DNA of 12,621 bases from the NCBI GenBank assembly GCA_016126025.1, contig JAEFDA010000061.1:1-12621 (forward strand), given 5' to 3'. This document shows positions 6,851 to 12,621 of the stretch, one piece after another. A program made the position numbers and the translations under genes. The first letter of the stretch is position 1, and each line of letters starts with the position of its first letter. The DNA is from Nitrososphaerota archaeon. Its GTDB lineage: Archaea > Thermoproteota > Nitrososphaeria > Nitrososphaerales > Nitrosopumilaceae. Below the pieces are notes generated by a model, which made no database searches, was not told the origin of the DNA, and saw nothing but the letters and a program-made list of their open reading frames with translations.

Positions 6851-8515
6851 CTACATAACAGCCTGTGAGGCCTGGTGGAACATCTGGGACTTTGCGCACC
6901 CGGCGGCCAGCTCGTCGCCGGCCCCGCGCCTCATCAGGCCGCGGTACAGGCCGTCCTCCAGCTTTACGCCTTCGCGCTCCTCCCACTCTTCCACGGTGAT
7001 GGAGTACTTTTTCTGTATGCGGTCACGGTACCACTCCGGTATCACGTTGAAGGCACAGAAGGGTATTATCCGGAGGTCCGGCGTCAAATAGTGTATGTCG
7101 CAGCGCTGCAGCCGCTCCAAGTCCTCGTTGTACTTGTCCTGAAAGTGCATCATCCCCAGGAACAGCCCCTTGACGTGCCAGGATCCCACCGAGTCGAACG
7201 AGCGCTTCATCAGTATGTTGCCGAACATCTTTGCCAGGTCCAGTCCCGCAGGCTGCTTCTTGGTGTCCACGAACGACTTTAGCTTGCGGACGACCTCCAG
7301 CATGGTAAAGTACTTGTTCTTGCCGGAGCGTATCTCCTCGGCCTTGTCCTCAAACAGTTCCAGCATGCCCTGTATGTCGCAGAACTTTGTGATGGGGACG
7401 AACTTGCGGGTCTCCTGGTCCTCGAATATGTAGGTGCCCGCGCCGCACGCGAAGTGTATGCTCAATTCGTACTTTGGTTTGGAGGAGAACGCCTCGATCA
7501 CGTTGGTGAGCGGCATGCACGAGGGGACCGGGAACCAGTCATCGATGGTTACCTCGCCGGCGGTCTGCTCCTCTATCCGCTGTATGCAGTCGGGTATGGT
7601 GATACGGTACTTTTCACGCTCCTGCTTTCCCATACGTCCGGTGAGCGACACCGGCTGGAAGTTCACCGCGTGCACCACATCCATGTTCTTTTGCGCATAT
7701 CGTATGATGCCACCCAGCTCGTGGTCGTTTATCGACTTTATCACGGTGGGCACGAATACCACGGTGGTGCCGGTCTTGCGACACGAGTCCAAGGCATATG
7801 GTATCTCCCAATGGTTCTTGGGGTTGGTCCGCGGGGTGACGCCGTCAAAGCTCAGATACAGGTTGTTGCATCCGGCCAGCCTTACCTCCCGGGCCGCCTC
7901 AGGGTCCATCGCGTGCCGTATCCCGTTGGTGTTCATCTGGATGTGATCGACACCCTCCTCCTTCATTATTTTGATGACATCGGTGATGTCCTCGCGGAGC
8001 ATCGGCTCTCCGCCCGTAATCTGTATGGAGTTGCCGGGGATGGGGCGCTCGGCCTTCAGCGTCTTCATCATGGCGCGGACCTGATCCAGCGAGGGCTCGT
8101 ACATGTAGGCGCCCTCCAGCCCCTTCTTCACATAGAAGAAGCAGTACCAGCAGGTCAGGTCGCAGCGGTTGGTCACGATCATGTTGGCCAGGCCGGAGTG
8201 CGACAGGTGGTTGGAGCAGAGCCCGCAGTTGTTGGGGCAGGAGCACTTCTCAATCATAACGTTGGGCGCGTGGGCCCCCTTGCCGTCCACCCAGTACGTG
8301 GAGAACTTGTTGTACATCTCGTACGAGCCAAAGTAGAGCTCCTCGCACTCGCCGTGTGTCGGGCAGGTCTTGGACATGTACACCCGGCCGTCCCTCTCAA
8401 AGACCTCCGCGTCCAGTATCATGTTGCAGTCGGGGCAGATGCTCTGGGTGAAGCGTATGGTGGTACGCTTGGAGAGGCTCTTGGGCTTCTGGTTGGATAT
8501 CTGTATCAGGGACAT
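6851..8515 (-). CDS. tes: Radical SAM protein, tetraether lipid synthase (Tes/GDGT-MAS) type
   Basis: The product has 554 residues. The radical SAM cluster motif CDLTCWYC (Cys118, Cys122, Cys125) is followed by GGEP (168-171) for S-adenosylmethionine. The Cys-rich N-terminus (Cys27, Cys30, Cys51, Cys57, then CSCPNNCGLC at 91-100) and Cys-containing C-terminal segments (Cys357, Cys379, Cys472, Cys487 in RIIPFCAFN) match the architecture of Tes proteins (MJ0619 family), which have a rubredoxin-like iron site and auxiliary 4Fe-4S clusters and join two archaeol chains to make membrane-spanning tetraether lipids. Thaumarchaea make such lipids, so the call fits, but it rests on recognised motifs, not an alignment. 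The ATG at 8515 is chosen over the frame's earlier start at 8644 because the TATA box lies between them. The gene is divergent from the TrmB-like regulator. Confidence 0.75.
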   Translation of the reverse strand: MSLIQISNQKPKSLSKRTTIRFTQSICPDCNMILDAEVFERDGRVYMSKTCPTHGECEELYFGSYEMYNKFSTYWVDGKGAHAPNVMIEKCSCPNNCGLCSNHLSHSGLANMIVTNRCDLTCWYCFFYVKKGLEGAYMYEPSLDQVRAMMKTLKAERPIPGNSIQITGGEPMLREDITDVIKIMKEEGVDHIQMNTNGIRHAMDPEAAREVRLAGCNNLYLSFDGVTPRTNPKNHWEIPYALDSCRKTGTTVVFVPTVIKSINDHELGGIIRYAQKNMDVVHAVNFQPVSLTGRMGKQEREKYRITIPDCIQRIEEQTAGEVTIDDWFPVPSCMPLTNVIEAFSSKPKYELSIHFACGAGTYIFEDQETRKFVPITKFCDIQGMLELFEDKAEEIRSGKNKYFTMLEVVRKLKSFVDTKKQPAGLDLAKMFGNILMKRSFDSVGSWHVKGLFLGMMHFQDKYNEDLERLQRCDIHYLTPDLRIIPFCAFNVIPEWYRDRIQKKYSITVEEWEEREGVKLEDGLYRGLMRRGAGDELAAGCAKSQMFHQASQAVM

Positions 8516-8524
8516 CTGTGAATT

Positions 8525-8530
8525 ACCTCC
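8525..8530 (-). promoter_or_regulatory. Shine-Dalgarno-like GGAGGT upstream of the radical SAM gene
   Basis: GGAGGT lies 9 nt upstream of the ATG at 8515, good SD spacing and rare in this window. The TATA box predicts transcription starting near 8520, after this site, so it would be used only if transcription starts further upstream than usual. Confidence 0.4.
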
Positions 8531-8542
8531 CCTGACTCCCCG

Positions 8543-8549
8543 TATATAA
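8543..8549 (-). promoter_or_regulatory. TATA box of the radical SAM gene
   Basis: The minus strand reads TTATATA, centred 31 nt upstream of the ATG at 8515. It implies a leader of only about five bases. Confidence 0.6.
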
Positions 8550-8702
8550 CCCCAACGCACCACAACCCACGGTGAAACGGGTGAAATTCGGCCATATCCC
8601 GCCGCGGCCGGATCGGCCTCGCATCTCCGGTCGATCTGCCGCATGTCCAGATTGGTATTTCCGGTACTCCGCGCCGACCTGGTCTTTTGTCCGGTTCACC
8701 AG

Positions 8703-8717
8703 ATCTTGGACCAAGAT
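8703..8717. promoter_or_regulatory. Perfect 15-nt palindrome, candidate operator
   Basis: ATCTTGG-A-CCAAGAT has 7-bp arms around one central base. It sits 16 nt upstream of the TATA element of the TrmB-like gene and in the same intergenic region as the divergent radical SAM promoter. A dimeric HTH regulator, perhaps the adjacent TrmB-like protein, could bind it. No second copy was noticed elsewhere in the window. Confidence 0.45.
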
Positions 8718-8731
8718 GCAATACCCCCGCC

Positions 8732-8739
8732 TTATATAC
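8732..8739 (+). promoter_or_regulatory. TATA box of the TrmB-like gene
   Basis: TTATATAC is centred 26-27 nt upstream of the GTG at 8762. It decides the start, since no ATG lies at a suitable distance. Confidence 0.65.
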
Positions 8740-8761
8740 CAGGGACGGCTCCCGTGGGGGC

Positions 8762-9529
8762 GTGAGCTTCTCGGACAACACCCGCAGGGCGCTGGTCCGG
8801 CTGGGCATGAGCGCCTCGGAGATCCGGGCGTACTCGGCCCTGCTCAGGGCCGCCAAGCCCACCGCCGCCGAACTCAGCCGGGAGGCCGGCGTCCCCTACT
8901 CCAAGATATACGAGGTGCTCGGCTCCCTGGAGGCGAAGGGGTGGGTCGGCTCCAGCGACTCGCGGCCCAACAGATACTTTGCAAAGTCGCCGGGGACTGG
9001 CCTGGAGACCACCCGCCAGAGCCGGGAGGCCGACTTTGAGCGGGACCGCTCCACCATACTCAACGAGCTGACGCCCATATACGAGAGGGGCGACTCCACA
9101 GAGAAGCCCGACATCCTGGTGCTCTCGGGCCCGGCCATCGAGGCCAAGATGCTGGAGGTGGCCGACTCGTGCCGGAGCGAGGTCATGATAGCCGTGCCCG
9201 AGGCCGGCCGCAGGCTGGTCCCCCTGGCACTGCCCCGGCTGCGGGCGCTGCACGACCGGGGGGTGCGGATAATGGTGCTGGCCCCCAACGGCATCGACGA
9301 GGCGACGCTGCGGCACCTCTCCCGGGTGTCGACCACCGTCCGGGTGAAGGAGGGCCTCTTCGGGGGCGGGATAATCGCCGACGGCCGATACGTCATGATA
9401 CTGCTGGGGCCCGAGCGGGCGGACGCCGAGGCCTCCGACACGGTGGCCATATGGGCAGACCATGCCGGGCTGGCCCGGTTCGCCGGCAAGTACTTTGAAT
9501 ACTTATTTGAAGGCTCCGGCGCCACCTGA
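8762..9529 (+). CDS. TrmB-family transcriptional regulator
   Basis: The product has 255 residues from a GTG start. Residues 8-75 form a winged helix-turn-helix of the TrmB type: LGMSASEIRAYSALL, then KPTAAELSREAGVP and YSKIYEVLGSLEAKGWV as recognition helix, then a wing. A helical linker (85-110) leads to an effector-like domain (116-255) starting DILVLSGPAIEAKMLEVAD, with IMVLAP and alternating beta/alpha pattern as in TrmB-like proteins with a phospholipase-D-like fold. TrmB proteins in Thermococcales sense sugars, but many archaeal relatives sense other or unknown ligands, so the effector is not called. It is divergent from the tes-like gene with a palindrome between, and followed 4 nt downstream by a second regulator, so autoregulation and control of the neighbour are plausible. 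Confidence 0.8.
   Translation: MSFSDNTRRALVRLGMSASEIRAYSALLRAAKPTAAELSREAGVPYSKIYEVLGSLEAKGWVGSSDSRPNRYFAKSPGTGLETTRQSREADFERDRSTILNELTPIYERGDSTEKPDILVLSGPAIEAKMLEVADSCRSEVMIAVPEAGRRLVPLALPRLRALHDRGVRIMVLAPNGIDEATLRHLSRVSTTVRVKEGLFGGGIIADGRYVMILLGPERADAEASDTVAIWADHAGLARFAGKYFEYLFEGSGAT
9501..9508 (+). promoter_or_regulatory. Possible internal TATA element for the DtxR-like gene
   Basis: ACTTATTT lies inside the 3' end of the TrmB-like gene, centred 29 nt upstream of the ATG at 9534. It would allow separate leaderless transcription although the genes are 4 nt apart. Confidence 0.4.
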
Positions 9530-9533
9530 TGCG

Positions 9534-10016
9534 ATGTCCGAGGACGAGCAGCTCTTCGTAGGGACGGCCGAGGCCGAGCACGTGGAGATGTACATCAAGG
9601 CGATATGGCACATCACCGAGGTGGGGGACGAGGCCAAGATAAGCACCATAGCCAAGAAGCTGCACGTCCGGCAGCCCAGCGTGGTGCAGATGCTAAAGAA
9701 GCTCAAGAGGAGAAAGCTGGTCAACTACTCCAAGGCAGGGGTGAGCCTCACCGGCGAGGGGGAGAGCATAGGCGCCAAGATGGTGAGGAACAGCAGGCTG
9801 CTGGAGGTGCTGATGGACAGCGCCCTCAAGATAGAGATAGACGAGGAGATGGTCTGCGGCGTGGAGCACCACATGAAGACCCGGTTTACCGATGCCCTGT
9901 GCACGCTTCTGAGGCACCCACGCACCAGCCCCCACGGCAAGGCCATACCCCCAGGCGATTGCTGCCGGCTGGCCGAGGCCGGAGGGAACGATGATCTCGA
10001 GGGGCAGGACCTCTAG
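9534..10016 (+). CDS. DtxR/MntR-family metal-dependent repressor
   Basis: The product has 160 residues. It has an N-terminal winged HTH (about 13-76, EMYIKAIWHI then ISTIAKKLHVRQPSVVQMLKKL) and a metal-binding/dimerisation domain ending in HPRTSPHGKAIP (127-138), both hallmarks of the family, which represses Fe or Mn uptake genes when metal-loaded. By eye alignment to DtxR, the primary-site ligands Met10, Cys102, Glu105 and His106 correspond to Met19, Cys108, Glu111 and His112, all kept. Of the ancillary site, His79 becomes Ser87 and His98 becomes Glu104, while Glu83 is kept as Glu91. There is no SH3-like third domain, as in MntR and many archaeal members. It may share a transcript with the TrmB-like gene or use an internal promoter. 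Fe or Mn is likely, but the metal cannot be told. Confidence 0.85.
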   Translation: MSEDEQLFVGTAEAEHVEMYIKAIWHITEVGDEAKISTIAKKLHVRQPSVVQMLKKLKRRKLVNYSKAGVSLTGEGESIGAKMVRNSRLLEVLMDSALKIEIDEEMVCGVEHHMKTRFTDALCTLLRHPRTSPHGKAIPPGDCCRLAEAGGNDDLEGQDL

Positions 10017-10144
10017 AAACGTACTGGCGAGCCGCACGGCAAGGCGCGTCTGTAGATTGGTGGTCCCGCATACGGGGAACTGATCGTGAGCTGGATCATT
10101 TAGAGCAACCATCCATCCCTGCGAGGAGAACCGTATATCGCAAG

Positions 10145-10151
10145 GTATAAT
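10145..10151 (+). promoter_or_regulatory. TATA box of the small zinc-ribbon gene
   Basis: GTATAAT is centred 28 nt upstream of the ATG at 10176, as in the other leaderless genes here. The preceding 120 nt hold no recognisable gene. Confidence 0.55.
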
Positions 10152-10175
10152 GCGGAGTCAGGCAGTGACGGCGCC

Positions 10176-10340
10176 ATGGCCTGCTTCTGCGGATGCCCCA
10201 AGCACATACGCCATGAGAACGGGTTCAGGCTGGCCTGCGTAGAGTGCGGCCACGGTCCCCAGAACCACGAGGACCAGTTCCGGGAGTCGGCGCGGGGAAA
10301 CGAGTCGGCCTCGCAAAAGCGCGACGCGGACTTTGGATGA
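10176..10340 (+). CDS. Small zinc-ribbon protein (54 aa), unknown function
   Basis: The product has 54 residues, starting MACFCGCPKHIRHENGF. Cys3, Cys5 and Cys7 pair with Cys21 and Cys24 (CVECGH) to make a likely zinc-ribbon-type metal site, followed by a polar, charged tail rich in Gln, Asp, Glu and Arg. The CxCxC cluster is a little unusual; His10 or His13 could also be ligands. A well-spaced TATA box and a clear two-knuckle pattern support it as real despite its size. Its function is not recognised; small zinc ribbons in archaea are often DNA-, RNA- or protein-binding. It lies between the DtxR-like gene and the convergent RNase HI gene. Confidence 0.65.
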   Translation: MACFCGCPKHIRHENGFRLACVECGHGPQNHEDQFRESARGNESASQKRDADFG

Positions 10341-10411
10341 CGCCTGCGGACCCGGATGCAGCGTGCGATGATACCATGCGTGCCACCCCACCGCATTATG
10401 GGGGGCCCGCC

Positions 10412-10765
10412 CTAGCTGCCCAGCATCCTGCCAGCCAGATTCTCCCGGCGGGGTATCCACCGCACTCTCACGTTCCCGTGCGAGGGCAGCAGGCGCCATA
10501 CTTCCCGGGCCATGTCCCGCAGCGTGGGGTCGTTTATGGCGTACTCGTGGTTTATCTGGCGAACCACCACCTGCGAGTCGCTGAGTATGTCGACCGGCCC
10601 GGCAGAGCCGGCGAACCGCTCCAAGGCGGCCAGGACTGCCGAGTACTCGGCCTGGTTGTTTGTCAGGTCCGGCTTGTCCACATACTCGGACTCGCCGGTC
10701 TCCCGGACATAGTAGCCGTACCCGCTGGAGCTTCCCCCGGCCCCGTCCACGTATATGGTAACCAC
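10412..10765 (-). CDS. rnhA: Ribonuclease HI-like protein
   Basis: The product has 117 residues. It degrades RNA in RNA/DNA hybrids if active. Motifs are IYVDGAGG (Asp7), TNNQAEY (35-41, Glu40) and LSDSQVVVRQ (61-70, Asp63), three of the four acidic residues of the RNase H site. The fourth, normally the Asp of an N-A-D motif, falls at ENLAGRML, where Gly112 stands in its place. The GTG at 10765 lies 27-28 nt from the TATA box and gives the compact start MVTIYVDG; the ATG at 10774, three codons upstream, would fall before the predicted transcription start, but it is the alternative. A longer frame reaching 11029 crosses the tRNA gene and is rejected. The gene is divergent from tRNA-Val. Confidence 0.8.
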   Translation of the reverse strand: MVTIYVDGAGGSSSGYGYYVRETGESEYVDKPDLTNNQAEYSAVLAALERFAGSAGPVDILSDSQVVVRQINHEYAINDPTLRDMAREVWRLLPSHGNVRVRWIPRRENLAGRMLGS

Positions 10766-10789
10766 CGCATACATGGACGGTTCGGTATG

Positions 10790-10795
10790 TTTAAA
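10790..10795. promoter_or_regulatory. Self-complementary TATA box shared by RNase HI and tRNA-Val
   Basis: TTTAAA reads the same on both strands. Its centre is 27.5 nt from the first base of the tRNA (10820) and 27.5 nt from the GTG of the RNase HI gene (10765). No other TATA-like element was seen at the right distance for either gene, so one box probably serves both. Confidence 0.5.
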
Positions 10796-10819
10796 GGATC
10801 CACGCCGGTACGCGCCCCC

Positions 10820-10894
10820 GGGTTCATAGTCTAGCTCGGTTATGACGTCGCCCTTACACGGCGAAGATCCGGGGTCCGAATCCCCGTGAACCCA
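10820..10894 (+). tRNA. trnV: tRNA-Val (anticodon TAC)
   Basis: A full cloverleaf can be drawn: acceptor GGGTTCA (10820-10826) pairs with TGAACCC (10887-10893), followed by discriminator A. The anticodon stem TCGCC/GGCGA encloses CTTACAC with anticodon TAC at 10855-10857, reading GUA-type Val codons. A 5-nt variable loop is followed by the T arm CGGGG-TCCGAAT-CCCCG (10870-10886). The D stem is short (GTC/GAC). There is no intron and CCA is not encoded, so it must be added after transcription. The acceptor start lies about 27 nt from a TATA box, so the 5' leader would be very short. Confidence 0.95.
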
Positions 10895-10912
10895 TACCCG
10901 ACGGCGCATGCC

Positions 10913-10918
10913 ATATAT
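10913..10918 (+). promoter_or_regulatory. TATA box of the CcdA-like gene
   Basis: ATATAT is centred 25-26 nt upstream of the ATG at 10941 and follows the tRNA 3' end by 18 nt. It places the earlier in-frame ATG at 10908 upstream of the transcription start. Confidence 0.6.
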
Positions 10919-10940
10919 CGGCACGCAGAACACCACACCG

Positions 10941-11918
10941 ATGGCCGCCGAGTCCGCAAAGAAACTCTTGGTGGTGTCAGCCTTTGCGCTGGCATCCATG
11001 ATAGTGGTGGGAGCCGTATTTGCGGCCACTCACGGAGTCTCGGTCCGGGCCGGGGCCGAGGTCTCGTACCCGTCCTGGCTGGTGCTCTCGTACGTGGCGG
11101 GTCTCTCCATGATAGCACTGCCCTGCACCCTTCCCCTGGTGTTTGTAGTGGTGCCGATGAGCATGGGCCAAGGTGCCCGCCGGGGGCCCGTCATGGCGCT
11201 GCTCTTCGGGGTGGGCCTCACGGCCACCATCACCATATACACGATGGGGGCCGGCGTGCTGGGAGACACAGTGGGCCTGGACGGGGCCTCCCAGTACATG
11301 TTCCTAGCGGCCGGGGCGATCGCCTTCGTGTTCGGCCTCTCGCAGCTGGACCTGGTACGGCTGCGGCTGCCCGCCTACTCGGGCACCCCCCGGTTCATAC
11401 AGGACAGGGGCGACTATACCAAGTCACTCCTCATGGGGCTGCTCCTGGGCAACGCCGGGGTGGGCTGCCCCAACCCTCTCTTCTACTGGCTGCTGGTGTA
11501 CGTGGCCGGCACCGGAAGCGCCGAGGTCGGGGCAGGACTGGGGGCCGTGCACGGCCTCGGGCGGGCCGTCCCCCTGATACTGGTGGCGGTACTGGGGGTC
11601 ATGGGTGTGAACATGGCGCAGGGGGTGGCAGTCCGCCGCCGCACCATAGAGGCGGCCAGCGGCTGGATGCTCATAGTATTGGGGTCGTTCCTAGTGATAA
11701 ACGGCATCCCGGGCGGCCACCAGTGGTACGAGGACACCGTAATACACATAGGATGGAACAACCTGGTCTCGGTGTTGTCCATCCCGCCCGAGTTCCACGT
11801 AGCGGCGCACACGCACGCGACGCCCGCCCTGCTGCCCCCCGACACCGTCCCCGCCCTGCTGGCCGCCATGATCCTGACACCCATAGGATGGCACTACATG
11901 AGGAGGGCCCAGCAGTGA
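10941..11918 (+). CDS. CcdA/DsbD-like thiol-disulfide membrane transporter
   Basis: The product has 325 residues and about seven or eight hydrophobic segments (near 7-29, 46-73, 84-106, 116-138, 162-187, 208-227, 240-256, 303-318). Two membrane cysteines stand in the family's places: Cys62 in ALPCTLPLVF and Cys176 in GVGCPNPLF. CcdA/DsbD proteins pass reducing power across the membrane between such a Cys pair, for cytochrome c maturation, disulfide repair or copper-site assembly. The region between the last two helices is His-rich (His260, His269, His286, His290, His292) and may bind metal; canonical CcdA lacks it. The stop overlaps the start of the YHS gene by 3 nt, so the two are probably co-translated, which points to a metal-linked role. 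The start is set by the TATA spacing. Confidence 0.75.
   Translation: MAAESAKKLLVVSAFALASMIVVGAVFAATHGVSVRAGAEVSYPSWLVLSYVAGLSMIALPCTLPLVFVVVPMSMGQGARRGPVMALLFGVGLTATITIYTMGAGVLGDTVGLDGASQYMFLAAGAIAFVFGLSQLDLVRLRLPAYSGTPRFIQDRGDYTKSLLMGLLLGNAGVGCPNPLFYWLLVYVAGTGSAEVGAGLGAVHGLGRAVPLILVAVLGVMGVNMAQGVAVRRRTIEAASGWMLIVLGSFLVINGIPGGHQWYEDTVIHIGWNNLVSVLSIPPEFHVAAHTHATPALLPPDTVPALLAAMILTPIGWHYMRRAQQ
11901..11906 (+). promoter_or_regulatory. Shine-Dalgarno site for the YHS gene
   Basis: AGGAGG lies inside the end of the CcdA-like gene, 8 nt before the GTG at 11915. As an internal gene of a transcript it needs such a site, unlike the leaderless genes here, and it supports the GTG start. Confidence 0.6.
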
Positions 11919-12079
11919 GGGATCCGGTATGCGGCGCCGAGGTGGAGGGCGGCGACCGGCTTGTCCACCGGGGGCAAGAGTACGCCTTCTGCTGCGCCTC
12001 GTGCCGGTGGGCATTCGAGCGGGATCCCGACCGCTTTGCCTTGGTGAATTCTTCCTGGGGGGAAAAAGTTGGGTCATGA
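11915..12079 (+). CDS. YHS/TRASH-domain metal-binding protein (54 aa)
   Basis: The product has 54 residues from a GTG. It begins RDPVCG (Cys6) and continues to YAFCCASCRWAFERDPDRF, giving Cys26, Cys27 and Cys30: the spacing of the YHS/TRASH domain, which binds heavy metals such as copper. The domain is nearly the whole protein, so it is probably a small soluble metal carrier or sensor. The start codon overlaps the stop of the CcdA-like gene (GTGA), and an SD site is well placed, so translation is likely coupled to it. The pair suggests metal delivery or thiol handling for a copper or haem protein; no partner substrate is visible. A longer frame starting at 10886 covers it, but its upstream part is shadow of the transporter gene. 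Confidence 0.75.
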   Translation: MRDPVCGAEVEGGDRLVHRGQEYAFCCASCRWAFERDPDRFALVNSSWGEKVGS

Positions 12080-12525
12080 CGTGCGGGCGGCCAATGGCGG
12101 GGCGGCTCGCTCCTGTTGGGCGCGTATGGAGAGTTGTCCAGACCCCAACTGCGCCACTTTGTAGTCTATCCTACCTATACGATGTCTGCCACCACTGACC
12201 AGAATGCGGCCTTCTGTCCGTATGGCTGCCGCATGTGCTCCCAAACCCACATCCCCCACATCCCAAATGTCGGCGACCATTTCAATCCCCGACTAGGAGG
12301 CCGGATGCTTCGATTTTTGAGGTCTATTCCCTAATTAGGTCTGAGGACCATCCGCGGTTTCCGGATAATGGTGACAAGCACCATACCTACGGAAACGATC
12401 CTAACGAGCCCAATTATCCCAATGTCGTGGGATCATATGCAGACCGAACCGTCCCGGCGGAGGCTGCTTGCCCAAGCATATGGCTCCCGCAATCAGGATG
12501 CTCCGGATCCAAACCCGGTCTTGCC
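12080..12525. other. Gene-poor stretch after the YHS gene
   Basis: No gene is supported. The base composition is lower in GC than the coding regions. It contains a tandem CCCACATC-like repeat near 12247-12266, a TTTTT tract at 12314-12318 that could end plus-strand transcription, and a palindrome CCTAATTAGG at 12330-12339 with direct AGGTCT copies beside it. The frames are short or lack domain-like pattern. Confidence 0.45.
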
Positions 12526-12621
12526 CTACCGGTACTGGCCAAACATAGTGTTGCCTGTTATCTCTATCGTGTCGGCCCCCGCGTGGAATTCGATGGTAAG
12601 CGTGCGCGCATACGGTGATGC
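12526..12621 (-). CDS. Possible 3' end of a minus-strand gene (partial)
   Basis: The frame is open from the right edge to a TAG at 12526-12528, giving 31 residues that include TLTIEFHAGADTIEITG. The alternating hydrophobic/polar pattern looks like beta strands of an extracellular protein. The plus-strand ORF over the same bases has no such pattern. With no start, domain or neighbour visible, this is only a suggestion. Confidence 0.35.
   Translation of the reverse strand, partial: ASPYARTLTIEFHAGADTIEITGNTMFGQYR

Noticed and set aside
7454..8521. 355-codon plus-strand ORF over the radical SAM gene
   Set aside because: It is the mirror of a gene with complete Cys motifs; its Val/His/Leu-rich composition is typical of an antisense shadow.
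8896..9525. 209-codon minus-strand ORF over the TrmB-like gene
   Set aside because: Ser/Arg/Pro-rich antisense shadow of a gene with a clear HTH domain.
10886..11914. Long plus-strand frame leading into the YHS domain
   Set aside because: This part overlaps the transporter gene and is Gly/Arg/His/Pro-rich; only the last 54 codons form a recognisable domain, with their own GTG and SD site.
12182..12334. Possible 50-aa protein with a CPYGCRMC motif
   Set aside because: The cysteine pattern is attractive, but there is no TATA box at the right distance and no further domain-like pattern, so chance cannot be excluded.

Overview
The window looks like a piece of a high-GC ammonia-oxidising archaeon (Nitrososphaerota/Thaumarchaeota, of the Cenarchaeum type). 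This is inferred from several things. There are archaeal TATA boxes 24-31 nt upstream of start codons, mostly without Shine-Dalgarno sites, so transcripts are probably leaderless. Ile ATA and Arg AGG codons are heavily used. A radical SAM protein of the tetraether-lipid-synthase type, TrmB and DtxR regulators, an extracellular protein with a blue-copper domain, and the thaumarchaeal signal-peptide style at the left edge all fit. I could not run a database search, so the species is not proven.

Layout, left to right. Positions 1-65 (-) hold the first codons of a secreted protein. An AT-rich promoter tract follows, then a GC-rich stretch with no convincing gene. An acylphosphatase-like gene (623-1048, -) has a C-terminal tail cut by an in-frame TAG. 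A metalloprotease/repeat/cupredoxin fusion that has lost its N-terminal part (1179-2483, +) converges on a large TnpB-like nuclease gene (2611-4350, -). Next come a short nucleotide-sugar dehydrogenase (4480-5211, +), a gene-poor 367-nt gap, and a DegT-type PLP aminotransferase (5579-6664, +); these two are plausible partners in surface-sugar synthesis.

The tes-like radical SAM gene (6851-8515, -) is divergent from a trmB-like regulator (8762-9529, +), with a perfect 15-nt palindrome between them. A DtxR-family metalloregulator follows 4 nt after trmB (9534-10016, +), then a 54-aa zinc-ribbon protein (10176-10340, +). RNase HI (10412-10765, -) and tRNA-Val(TAC) (10820-10894, +) appear to share one self-complementary TATA box. 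A CcdA/DsbD-like membrane protein (10941-11918, +) overlaps a 54-aa YHS/TRASH metal-binding protein (11915-12079, +). The last 540 nt hold no convincing gene except a possible 3' end of a minus-strand gene (12526-12621).

The themes are cell-envelope chemistry (lipid, sugar, secreted proteins), metal and thiol handling, and one mobile-element nuclease. No CRISPR array, rRNA gene or complete insertion sequence was seen. The most unusual items are the enlarged TnpB, the protease-cupredoxin fusion, the shared palindromic TATA and the palindrome between the tes-like and trmB-like genes.
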